From an uncultured Acetatifactor sp. (lineage in GTDB: Bacteria > Bacillota > Clostridia > Lachnospirales > Lachnospiraceae), in assembly GCA_910577235.1 (NCBI GenBank), contig CAJTMX010000003.1:84720-148719 (forward strand): a DNA stretch of 64,000 nt, given 5' to 3'. Made by a program: the position numbers and the translations under genes. The notes beneath the pieces were generated by a model. It searched no databases. It saw only the letters and a list, made by a program, of their open reading frames with translations, and was not told the DNA's origin. Shown here in pieces: positions 9,282-16,741 of this stretch (positions are counted from its first letter, which is position 1; each line of letters starts with the position of its first letter).

Positions 9282-10292
9282 TTACGCTGACTCAATCCCG
9301 CTCTCTGCCGCAGGATTTTCCCGATTGTCTGACTTTAGTGTCCAATACCCCGTCACCTCCCGGCTACCTTCTTCTTTTTGCTCCAGCAACACGGGGCCGT
9401 TCAGAAACAGCCTGTCCTGCCCTTTCTGTAAAATGACAAAATGAGTGCAGAGTATCCTCCTGTGATATTCTATCATGTTCATGGGATCGTATCCACAGAT
9501 CCGGTACTCTCCTTTTTTCTCCACCGGGTTTTGGCTCAAAAATTCCTCTATCTGCCCGGCTCTGCGCTGTCGGTACTTTTCCAGTTCTACCTGTAAAGGG
9601 TCTTCTTCCGCACTGTCCACGCAGGCCAGTCCATACACCGCTCCTGTGATGTAAGCCGTCCGGCGTATATCCAGAAACGCCTGGTCCGGCGCTCTCAAGA
9701 CCTTTAGGTAACGCCCCATCTTTTCCTCAAACTTGTGGGGATTGATGGCCCGCAGTGCCCTGCAGCCCGCGTACTCCGCCCTGCCCTCTATGTGCTCCGC
9801 CATAAGTTCCTGTTCCAGATAGTCACCCAGCCCTTTTGCCCGCTGCCGCCGCAGGGCGCGAAAAGCGGCCAGCAGCGCCCCTCTCCTCTCTCCGGTTTCA
9901 CTGTAAGCCTCTGCCAGCAACTGATTTTCGGTAAACCGCAAACGATGATTTTCCGCATTCTGTGGATAAGATAACAGCTTAAAGTCGTCAGGATAACGGC
10001 TCTCCCCACTCCGCATCTGATATGCGTGAAACATCTCATGCACCAGATCCGCAGTAAGCAGCTCCGCATCCGCCTGCTGTGGATCTTCCACATAAAATAT
10101 GGCGATATACTCCCCCTCAAAGTCAATGGCAGTATTTCCCATAAAACGGTTATCCCACGGGATCACCCCCTGGGACAGCCAGACGTGAACGGAATCATAG
10201 ATGCCGAATTCACAGCGCCCGAATCCGGGGCATATTTCCTCAAAAGGCACATTCTCCAGCAGGCTTTCAATTTTTTCATATAAAGAGCGCAT
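9282..10292 (-). CDS. Zincin-like putative metallopeptidase, unknown family
   Basis: A 336-residue soluble protein without signal peptide. Residues 85-89 are H-E-M-F-H inside a hydrophobic helix, the HExxH zinc-binding motif of zincins. A glutamate in E-G-R-A-E near 169-173 could be the third ligand, as in gluzincins. I do not recognise a named family and the substrate is unknown. It is the last gene of the BlaI/BlaR1-led minus-strand run, 108 bp after the MerR-like gene, and ends in a strong terminator at 9201-9237. Peptidase activity is inferred only from the motif. Confidence 0.55.
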   Translation of the reverse strand: MRSLYEKIESLLENVPFEEICPGFGRCEFGIYDSVHVWLSQGVIPWDNRFMGNTAIDFEGEYIAIFYVEDPQQADAELLTADLVHEMFHAYQMRSGESRYPDDFKLLSYPQNAENHRLRFTENQLLAEAYSETGERRGALLAAFRALRRQRAKGLGDYLEQELMAEHIEGRAEYAGCRALRAINPHKFEEKMGRYLKVLRAPDQAFLDIRRTAYITGAVYGLACVDSAEEDPLQVELEKYRQRRAGQIEEFLSQNPVEKKGEYRICGYDPMNMIEYHRRILCTHFVILQKGQDRLFLNGPVLLEQKEEGSREVTGYWTLKSDNRENPAAESGIESA

Positions 10293-10400
10293 CTCTTTCC
10301 CTCCTGAACCTATACGGCCGTTAATATCTCCGTATTTCCGTATATATACAGGATAGACCGTCAGGCCCAGACGCTCAACTTGAAATTCCCCGACTTTTTC

Positions 10401-10838
10401 CTATTGGCCCTCCTCTATTTTCCGAAGGGCGGCGGCTATCTCCCCGGTCTGCCCGGTAAAAATAAACCTCCCCACATTAATCTTGCTGTCAAAAAGATAT
10501 GTGTACTTAAGCTCCCCCGCACACTCCCGGTTGATATACTGTAACAGTATCCGGTTCAATTCCCGGGACCGCTCCTCTCCCGGCTGGTCATAAATCAGAC
10601 AGGCTGCCGGCTGCCGGGCATGTTCCTCCTCCAGAAAATGCTGCGCCCGCATTTTAGCCTTGATCTGTATACCGCTTTTGATAAAGGGCTGCGCCACAAA
10701 GCGCTCCACATCCTCCGGTGAAAAAACATATTTCCCGGCGATCATGGCTCCGGTGAGGATTCCCTGCCGGTAAAAATTCCGCAGGGAGCGGACGGAATAT
10801 CCGGTCATCAGAGCCAGTTCGGCTAAACCATACTCCAT
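10401..10838 (-). CDS. MerR-type helix-turn-helix protein
   Basis: A 145-residue protein. The first 50 residues form a MerR/excisionase-like winged helix (L-M-T-G-Y-S-V-R-S-L-R-N-F-Y-R-Q-G-I-L). The rest is a mixed alpha/beta region with no clear effector cysteines. The start at 10838 is chosen because GGAGGA lies seven bases upstream; a longer frame to 10892 has no such site. It probably regulates transcription; its target is not apparent. Its neighbours are the eroded DUF3298-like gene upstream and the zincin-like gene downstream. Confidence 0.65.
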   Translation of the reverse strand: MEYGLAELALMTGYSVRSLRNFYRQGILTGAMIAGKYVFSPEDVERFVAQPFIKSGIQIKAKMRAQHFLEEEHARQPAACLIYDQPGEERSRELNRILLQYINRECAGELKYTYLFDSKINVGRFIFTGQTGEIAAALRKIEEGQ

Positions 10839-10888
10839 GGTAGTTCCTCCGTCTTTATGTCTTTTATATTTCCTGAAAGCGGGAAAAA

Positions 10889-11125
10889 TCATTTGAGCAT
10901 CTCCTCATACACCGATCTGTCCACGGTAAATTCCTGCGCTCCCATATAGCCCGGTGCCACCTCATATTCGTCAAAGGCCAGCACAAGGTTCCCGGCCTGG
11001 TCAAAGTAAAAATCCTGATCTATTTCCAAGCCTTTCCAGTTCATCTCCGGTTTCTCCTCCATATCTACCCAGTAGGATTTATCCCGATATTTTTTCAAAA
11101 ACCGTCCCGTCCGGCAGAGGATCAC
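10889..11125 (-). pseudogene. Truncated DUF3298/RsiV-like fragment
   Basis: A 78-residue frame whose C-terminal half (F-D-E-Y-E-V-A-P-G-Y-M-G then E-F-T-V) matches the end of the DUF3298 domain found in RsiV-type anti-sigma factors and related lipoproteins. Intact members are much longer and have an N-terminal membrane anchor and a DUF4163 domain, which are absent here. The ATG at 11125 has no convincing ribosome binding site. It is most likely the remaining 3' part of a decayed gene. Confidence 0.55.
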
Positions 11126-11231
11126 CCGGAAGCAGCGTGGACAGATCCGCCCGGAACGTTACGTTCCAACCGTTTTCTTCCTGTTGGAAATACCACTCTC
11201 TGTCCGTATCCTCGAATTTTACTACCAGCAT
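11079..11231 (-). pseudogene. Small orphan frame between BlaR1 and the DUF3298 fragment
   Basis: A 50-codon frame starts at an ATG (11231-11229) behind a GGGAGG site and ends at 11079. It is acidic and tryptophan-containing. The same frame stays open upstream, back into the 3' end of BlaR1 in another register, and reads like the C-terminal end of a protein. It overlaps the DUF3298 fragment in a different frame, so both could be parts of one gene broken by frameshift. It could also be a real 50-residue peptide; I cannot decide. Confidence 0.3.
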
Positions 11232-11317
11232 ATCATCCTCCCAATAATATCCCGCCCTATCATCAATAGAACCGAGAAAACCGAGGTCATCGGAAAAGTC
11301 AAGGCTTTTAAAGTGCC

Positions 11318-13753
11318 CTATTGAATCGCCTCCACCAGCATCAGACTTATAGGGAGTTCATAACGCCCTGACATATACCAGCTGCCGTCCTCCCGCTGCA
11401 GCATGAGATAGAATACTTTCTCCTGGGGAAGAGTCCCCTCGGGCCACATGGACCAACTGCACTGGCAATTCAGATGGACCATGGCTCTCCATCTCTTCCC
11501 GTTTTCCACATAATCCTGGTGAGGTCCGAAATTCCCATTTTCATCCAACTCGCTGAAAAATACGGCATACTGGCGTCCTGCGTCCGTATAGCTGTACTGG
11601 CTCACGCCCCCTACCATGGCAAGCAACTGACCATCCTCTTCCACAAAGGGAGCAAAGTCCCCCTTGCGATCAAGAGTCGGAAGGCTGCCCGAAAGCAGAC
11701 CCTCCGTGATCTCCGTATCAAAATAACGGTTTAAATAAGTCCGCAACTCCTCCATACTGGTGATGCCCGGCTCATCCACTACGCCGTAATTGACGCCGTC
11801 GATCACCTTATAGTAGGGCCACACATCCGAATAGGGTCTTGTGGAGATCTCCCCCATATTTGTAAACCAGCTGTAAACCCGCTCCGCCTCCTCAAAATCC
11901 TGTCTCCACCGGGGAATCTCCTCCATGGGATATCCCTCCAGTTCCTCATAGGGGAATTGTTTCGCCGAAAAGCTGCTCCAGCAGGTTCTGATCTCCTCCA
12001 GGCAGGCTGTATACGCATCCGGGGACTCCGGGTCGTACTCCACAAAAGCAGGTTCCATATAATAATACGCCCCCGTTCCCGCCCGATTGGCCTGGAGCTG
12101 CGTACCTGCCACTCCGGCAGAATGGTCATTATTATAATCCCAGGCCAGCAGGTATTCCATGCCCCGGATATCCCAGGTACCGCTTCTATAGGCGATCTGC
12201 TCCAGACCCGGCTCCAGATCGGGATACCCCGTCCAGAAATAATAGCACAGACAGCCCTCCGTTGCCAGCTCATGCCAGCCGTCTTGCGGCTCCCCCTCCG
12301 GCAGACCGGACAGGGAATCTATGTGAAACAGCGCCAGATGCCGCAGATAGCGCTCTCCCGCCTCATTCTCCCCCAGCACCGCCCCGTAGGCCACTTTACC
12401 CACCAGACTCCGGGGAACTTCCATGGAAAAATAGGGATCGTCGATGACCGTATCCCTGATGACCCGGTAGTAGGCATTGTCCGAGCGCACATGATCCGAC
12501 GCAGGATCTGTGGGGTCCCCCTCCGGGATTGCACTGCCCCAATCCTGTCCCGGTGTCTCCTCGATACTGTTTCCCGGCTGTTCTCCGGCACTGTCTCCAT
12601 GCTGGCCTTCATCGCTGTTTTCCGGTTGCTCTCCACCGCTTTCCCCCGGCTGCTCCGAAACGGATGGAACCTCCGGCGCTGCATTGCCGCTCTCCTTAGA
12701 TTCGTTGGGAGTTCTGTTGGGGTTTGCGCCCATATCCCTCTCCCCCCGCACTCCCGTACATGCCACGCAGAATATCCCCAGCATCAAAACCGCCAGAACC
12801 GCTCCTGTCACAGCCAGAGTCCTGGGCCTTTTAGCGATCATCTGTACCCGCTCCCTCAGGTTTTTGCCGTCCGCGGTCATGCTTGTGGCGCAGCATAAAA
12901 AATCCGCTTTGCGGCTCTGCTGTACAGTCACCTCCACCAGCACCCTGCCATAGACGCTGCGGTTTTCCTCCCCCAGACGCCCCACCGTTCTCTCGTCACA
13001 GGCCAGTTCACTGTCCTGACGGCTCACATAGGTCGCCAGCCACACCAGCGGGTTATACCAGTGCAGCGTCAGACACAGGCTGCGCATCAATGACCAGATA
13101 TGATCTCCTGTCCGATAGTGGCTCTCCTCATGGGCAAGCACATAGGGCAGCTGCTGCTCCGTGATGCCCCCAGGGAGGTAGATCGCGGGATGCGTCAGGC
13201 CGAACAGGCACGGCCCGGTCAGATCGTCCACCACATATACAGGCACGGTACCCTTCTCTGCCACTGGCCGGAGACGACGCGCACGGCAGAGTCTGCGCCA
13301 AAAACTGATATTGACTCCCGACAGCACCAGCGCCGCCACTGCCGCGCCTGCCGCCCAGACGATCAGCAATGCCTTCTGCCAGGAAAACCGGTCTCCATTC
13401 TCTGGCAATCTCTCAGGACCTGGTATCGGCTCCGGCGCCGTAACAGGTGTGAAATGACCGTTTTCCGGCTTTTGTAAAATATCCGGCGTGTATGCTCCGA
13501 CGAGCTCCCCGCCCGCGTCCTCCCTAAAGTCGGGAATCTCCTGAACGCCCTGCTCCTCCTGCCCGGCGGGCAGCAGATTCAGTATGCTCACATTCGTACC
13601 TATAAAATTACAGGGGATCAGAAGGCGGACCAAGACCAGCAGCCAAAGGCCATATTGTGTCTTCGCGCTGATCTTTCCTTTAAAGATCCGGCGTATTAAC
13701 AACACCAATGCCACTGCCACACTTGAGGTAATCATCCATGCCAACATGCTCAC
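11318..13753 (-). CDS. BlaR1/MecR1-type M56 sensor metallopeptidase with unusual sensor domain
   Basis: An 811-residue membrane protein. Hydrophobic segments near 5-20, 35-60, 128-150 and 312-332 frame a cytosolic M56 peptidase with HEESH at 208-212 and E249-x3-D253 as further zinc-site residues. In this family a ligand bound outside triggers cleavage of the cognate BlaI repressor. The extracellular part (about 340-811) begins with a Glu/Gly/Pro-rich linker with E-Q-P-G-(E/N)-S repeats. It is not a penicillin-binding-protein-like domain; the segment around 620-680 resembles IseA-type domains, a tentative call. The start overlaps the stop of blaI by four bases (ATGA), so the pair is translationally coupled. 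Confidence 0.85.
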   Translation of the reverse strand: MSMLAWMITSSVAVALVLLIRRIFKGKISAKTQYGLWLLVLVRLLIPCNFIGTNVSILNLLPAGQEEQGVQEIPDFREDAGGELVGAYTPDILQKPENGHFTPVTAPEPIPGPERLPENGDRFSWQKALLIVWAAGAAVAALVLSGVNISFWRRLCRARRLRPVAEKGTVPVYVVDDLTGPCLFGLTHPAIYLPGGITEQQLPYVLAHEESHYRTGDHIWSLMRSLCLTLHWYNPLVWLATYVSRQDSELACDERTVGRLGEENRSVYGRVLVEVTVQQSRKADFLCCATSMTADGKNLRERVQMIAKRPRTLAVTGAVLAVLMLGIFCVACTGVRGERDMGANPNRTPNESKESGNAAPEVPSVSEQPGESGGEQPENSDEGQHGDSAGEQPGNSIEETPGQDWGSAIPEGDPTDPASDHVRSDNAYYRVIRDTVIDDPYFSMEVPRSLVGKVAYGAVLGENEAGERYLRHLALFHIDSLSGLPEGEPQDGWHELATEGCLCYYFWTGYPDLEPGLEQIAYRSGTWDIRGMEYLLAWDYNNDHSAGVAGTQLQANRAGTGAYYYMEPAFVEYDPESPDAYTACLEEIRTCWSSFSAKQFPYEELEGYPMEEIPRWRQDFEEAERVYSWFTNMGEISTRPYSDVWPYYKVIDGVNYGVVDEPGITSMEELRTYLNRYFDTEITEGLLSGSLPTLDRKGDFAPFVEEDGQLLAMVGGVSQYSYTDAGRQYAVFFSELDENGNFGPHQDYVENGKRWRAMVHLNCQCSWSMWPEGTLPQEKVFYLMLQREDGSWYMSGRYELPISLMLVEAIQ

Positions 13754-14151
13754 ATCCTCCTCTCTGCCTCTTCCAGAATATCATACAGTTCCCGGATCTC
13801 CTCTTTGGACAGGTTCTGCTTTTTCGTCAGCGTGCTCATAAGCATACCCACGCTGCCCTTGTATACCCGGCTTAAAAAATCTTCCGTTTCATGCAGCAGC
13901 GCCTCCTGACGCTTTACCAGCGGACTGTAACACCTGACCTCTCCGCTCTCATCGCAGTGGATCAAACCTTTCTCGGTCATTCGCCGCAACATCGTAAGCG
14001 TCGTGCTTTTGCTCCAGCCCATCTCCGCCTTCAGGTAGTCCACAACCTCCCGGCTGGTGCGGGGAGCCTGCTCCCACAGGCATTCCATCAGGTGCCACTG
14101 TGCCGGAGTCAGGTCGGTTCCCGGCTGCTTTTCCGGTATATTGTCTCCCAT
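13750..14151 (-). CDS. BlaI/MecI-family transcriptional repressor
   Basis: A 133-residue protein with the BlaI winged helix at about 15-85 (L-T-P-A-Q-W-H-L-M-E-C-L-W, then W-S-K-S-T-T-L-T-M-L-R-R-M) and a C-terminal dimerisation helix region. It should repress its own operon until the coupled BlaR1-like peptidase cleaves it. AGGAGG lies upstream of the start. Two dyads with related cores flank its promoter at 14185-14242 and are the likely operators. Confidence 0.92.
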   Translation of the reverse strand: MGDNIPEKQPGTDLTPAQWHLMECLWEQAPRTSREVVDYLKAEMGWSKSTTLTMLRRMTEKGLIHCDESGEVRCYSPLVKRQEALLHETEDFLSRVYKGSVGMLMSTLTKKQNLSKEEIRELYDILEEAERRM

Positions 14152-14184
14152 GATTTTTTGCTCCTCCTAGTCACTGCATAATGC

Positions 14185-14201
14185 GGTTTACTTTGTAAAC
14201 C
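14185..14201. promoter_or_regulatory. BlaI operator 1
   Basis: A perfect 7-3-7 inverted repeat, GGTTTAC-TTT-GTAAACC, lying about 34 bp upstream of the blaI start and just downstream of the -10 box, where binding would block transcription start. Confidence 0.75.
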
Positions 14202-14202
14202 C

Positions 14203-14232
14203 AATATAACACAGGGTGGTTTACGTTGTCAA
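14203..14232 (-). promoter_or_regulatory. blaI-blaR1 promoter
   Basis: On the minus strand a consensus TTGACA (14232-14227) is followed after 18 bases by TATATT (14208-14203). The -35 lies inside operator 2 and operator 1 covers the start site. Confidence 0.8.
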
Positions 14233-14242
14233 CCACCCTGTG
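14210..14242. promoter_or_regulatory. BlaI operator 2 within a 33-bp inverted repeat
   Basis: A 15-bp arm CACAGGGTGGTTTAC pairs with GTCAACCACCCTGTG around a GTT centre with one mismatch. The inner part GGTTTAC...GTCAACC matches operator 1 at all but one position. The outer arms are G/C-rich and extend the dyad beyond the core operator. The repeat overlaps the -35 box. Confidence 0.7.
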
Positions 14243-14659
14243 CTTATTCACTGACTTATTTCACTGACTTTTGTCCTACTTATTTGCCGTTATTTTTTTC
14301 TCCTGTGAAGTCTTTCTGTAAACAAAGAACTCCATACTGTTTTCCCTGAAAATATCCTTTAATATTATAAGTCCTCTCCGTAGCTCTTCCTCTGTGTCCG
14401 GGATTTTTGTTCGTTATGCATGGCGAATCTGTGGGAGACTAAAACATGTATACCCTTTTGCGGCACCAGCAGCTCCGCCTCCTCGCAGGTGAGATGGCCG
14501 CAGTTCGGCGCACAAGGATTATGATACGCCGCACACATGGATCATCTGCCGGGGAAGTACGGTAAAAAAGGTTTTACATCCCGTGGGGAGAAAAAGGCCG
14601 TTGCCTTCTGCGTCAATGCCATGATCGCTGTGCCGGTAGCCGTGCCGCCGGGACTTGCG
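14243..14659. other. Gene-poor stretch with one possible small frame
   Basis: A 417-bp region between the blaI promoter and a membrane-protein gene. The only candidate is a minus-strand frame of 57 codons at 14365-14538, rich in cysteine at its start (C-A-A-Y-H-N-P-C-A-P-N-C-G-H-L-T-C). It has no convincing ribosome binding site. A second open stretch lies just upstream in another frame (about 14540-14660). Together they look like decayed coding sequence. I see no terminator or RNA gene. Confidence 0.3.
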
Positions 14660-15610
14660 CTAAAAAATCGTCGTAAGCAACCGTAACAGCCGGGCCAGAT
14701 CGTCTATCATCCGCTGGTCTATCATGGAGACGGAACTGCTCTCCGGCGTATACGCCGCCCATGTCAGCTCCAGCGACCAGTCCTCTATCTGCTCTGCCCC
14801 GGGCAGGTTTCCTGTGACCACCGTCCTCACCCGGGGTTCTCCCAGATAGACCGCTATGTACAGTTCCATGCCCTCCGGGAGATTCCAGGAATCCGTATCT
14901 CCCGGAATTCCCATCCGCTGTGCCAGCTGCCGCGCCAACTCCAGTCGGCGGTCAGTGTCGGTGATACGATAGACCAGCTTTTGCTCCTGCCGGTCCCACT
15001 CGTCCGCTGCCAGAACGGCTCCACACAACATGGGCAGAGAGAGCTTTCCCTGTATTTCTTCCAGTTTTTCCCTTATATCTGGGATTTGGCCCAGTTCCAG
15101 CTCAAAGGCATGTTCCAGCTGTTGCAGCGAAATATAGTCCCCAAGGCTCCACTGGGGCAACATCTTATCCAGCAGCCTGTTCTCATGGGTAAGATGGGCA
15201 TAGGCTCTGTCATATATGGCATGTATGTCTATGGCCTGGCAGTCCCGGGTCAGGTACAGTTCCGTGAGCGGACTGCCGCTTTCTCCGCTGGCCGCCAGCC
15301 TTACGGCCTCACCGTCATATCCGCCATGCAGCGTCACACTGTTCCACTCCGTTCTCTCCAGGCCCGTAATCTCCGAAAGTATCATTAAAAATTTCTGCTG
15401 ATCCGCCGTCAGTTTATCCATATTCAGACTGGCCTGTAGGGTTATGGCGCAGTTCGGCGCCGTCAACGCCTCCCGCAGCCGCCGGGCCTTGGGGACGGTG
15501 CGGATTCCCAGCACTACCGCCGCGGTCAGTACCACTGTCAACAGCAGGCATAGCGCTTTAATTATCCGGTGTTTCTTTTTATGTTTGCCTCTTCTTGCGG
15601 ATTGTCCCAT
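14660..15610 (-). CDS. Membrane-anchored protein of unknown function
   Basis: A 316-residue protein with a very basic N-terminus (R-R-G-K-H-K-K-K-H-R), one transmembrane helix at about 17-37 and a large extracellular domain. There is no lipobox. The outer part has no motif I recognise; it resembles general cell-surface hypothetical proteins of Clostridia. It is divergent from the alarmone synthetase gene at 15846 and appears monocistronic. Confidence 0.6.
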   Translation of the reverse strand: MGQSARRGKHKKKHRIIKALCLLLTVVLTAAVVLGIRTVPKARRLREALTAPNCAITLQASLNMDKLTADQQKFLMILSEITGLERTEWNSVTLHGGYDGEAVRLAASGESGSPLTELYLTRDCQAIDIHAIYDRAYAHLTHENRLLDKMLPQWSLGDYISLQQLEHAFELELGQIPDIREKLEEIQGKLSLPMLCGAVLAADEWDRQEQKLVYRITDTDRRLELARQLAQRMGIPGDTDSWNLPEGMELYIAVYLGEPRVRTVVTGNLPGAEQIEDWSLELTWAAYTPESSSVSMIDQRMIDDLARLLRLLTTIF

Positions 15611-15793
15611 AGATTTTCTCCACTGAATACATATAGGTCCTTATGTTCCGATTGCTTTTTCAGATACAATGCAACAACTGCATCTGTAAGTTTATTATAA
15701 GCTTCCCCGCCATATTTGACAATACTGTCCGCCTGTCCAAAAATTTAATAGGAAAACTATAGAAAATTAATTTCTTTTCTTCTTTGGCTACGG

Positions 15794-15799
15794 TATAAT
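15794..15799 (+). promoter_or_regulatory. -10 box of the alarmone synthetase gene
   Basis: A perfect TATAAT lies 46 bp upstream of the start codon. The matching -35 (TTTCTT, 15771-15776) is weak. A TTGACA at 15716-15721 lies further upstream without a good -10. Confidence 0.45.
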
Positions 15800-15845
15800 T
15801 AGTATGGTTTTGTCATGAAAAATTCACTTTGGAGGAAAGCCATTT

Positions 15846-16541
15846 ATGGAACAGAATACCCCTGCGCCGGAAACGGATTTCGGCCGCCTGATAAACGAGC
15901 TGAGCGGCACCGATTCCATTGCAACCATAGAAAACATTTTTGCCGCCTGGCAGGAGATGATGAGCCGCTACCGCTGCGCCATCATGGAAGTGGAGACCAA
16001 ATTCCGGGTTCTGAACGAACAGTTTTCTCTACAGCATGAGCGCAATCCCATAGAGAACATAAAGACCCGGATCAAATCGCCGGACAGCATCCGCCGGAAG
16101 ATGACAAAAAAGGGGCTGACTCCCCTGACACTGTCCGCCATCGAGGATAATCTAAATGACGTGGCGGGAATCCGGGTGATCTGCTCCTTTATCGATGATA
16201 TCTATATGTTGGCTGACTGCCTGACCAGCCAGGACGACATAACCCTGATCGAGTGTAAGGACTATATCAAGCATCCCAAGGAGAACGGATACCGCAGCCT
16301 GCATCTGATCGTGCAAGTACCTATCTTTCTACAAAACGAAAAGCGCAATATGAAGGTGGAAGTCCAGCTGCGCACCATCGCCATGGAGTTCTGGGCCAAT
16401 CTGGAACACCGGCTGCGCTACAAAAAGGATCTGCCCGAGGCGGTGCAGCAGGCCACGGCGGACGAGCTGTACCAATGTGCCGAGGCCAGCGCCCAGCTGG
16501 ACCGGCGCATGCAGCAGGTGCGGTATACGGTGGAAAAATAA
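15846..16541 (+). CDS. Small alarmone synthetase (GTP pyrophosphokinase, RelQ/YjbM type)
   Basis: A 231-residue protein with only the RelA/SpoT synthetase domain and no HD hydrolase, TGS or ACT domain, which is the small alarmone synthetase layout. Visible motifs are R-I-K-S-P-D-S-I-R-R-K-M (about 76-87), V-A-G-I-R-V-I-C (about 110-117), K-E-N-G-Y-R-S-L-H (about 150-158) and E-V-Q-L-R-T-I-A-M-E-F-W (about 180-191). It transfers pyrophosphate from ATP to GDP or GTP to make (p)ppGpp. GGAGGA lies nine bases upstream of the ATG. It is followed by a separate promoter for the HerA-like gene. Confidence 0.9.
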   Translation: MEQNTPAPETDFGRLINELSGTDSIATIENIFAAWQEMMSRYRCAIMEVETKFRVLNEQFSLQHERNPIENIKTRIKSPDSIRRKMTKKGLTPLTLSAIEDNLNDVAGIRVICSFIDDIYMLADCLTSQDDITLIECKDYIKHPKENGYRSLHLIVQVPIFLQNEKRNMKVEVQLRTIAMEFWANLEHRLRYKKDLPEAVQQATADELYQCAEASAQLDRRMQQVRYTVEK

Positions 16542-16571
16542 GATATCTGCTGCGAGGCAGAAATTGCGTAA

Positions 16572-16600
16572 TTGCGTGAAGATCGTGCGTGTGCTATAAT
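16572..16600 (+). promoter_or_regulatory. Promoter of the HerA-like ATPase gene
   Basis: TTGCGT (16572-16577) and TATAAT (16595-16600) are 17 bases apart, with an extended -10 TG at 16592-16593. The predicted start near 16607 gives a leader of about 130 bases. Confidence 0.7.
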
Positions 16601-16610
16601 GGGTAAAGTG

Positions 16611-16735
16611 CGAACCTCTCCCCCTGTGACGAAGTCGATTACCTATCACAGTATATGGAGACCGGGATTGGGAAACAGGAGAGGGCAACGGCAGAACGCT
16701 GACGGATTACACTAAAGCAACGATAATTTGGAGGG
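16611..16735 (+). ncRNA. Structured 5' leader, unknown class
   Basis: Within the leader CCTCTCC (16615-16621) can pair with GGAGAGG (16678-16684), enclosing a second stem CTGTGA (16624-16629) with TCACAG (16646-16651). A purine-rich strand GGAGACCGGGATTGGGAAA sits between them. I do not recognise a known riboswitch and there is no terminator before the gene. It may be a regulatory RNA element or simple UTR structure. Confidence 0.35.
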
Positions 16736-16741
16736 ATGAAC

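Noticed and set aside
10839..10892. Upstream start of the MerR-like gene at 10892
   Set aside because: It lacks a ribosome binding site, while ATG 10838 has GGAGGA at good spacing and begins at the helix-turn-helix.
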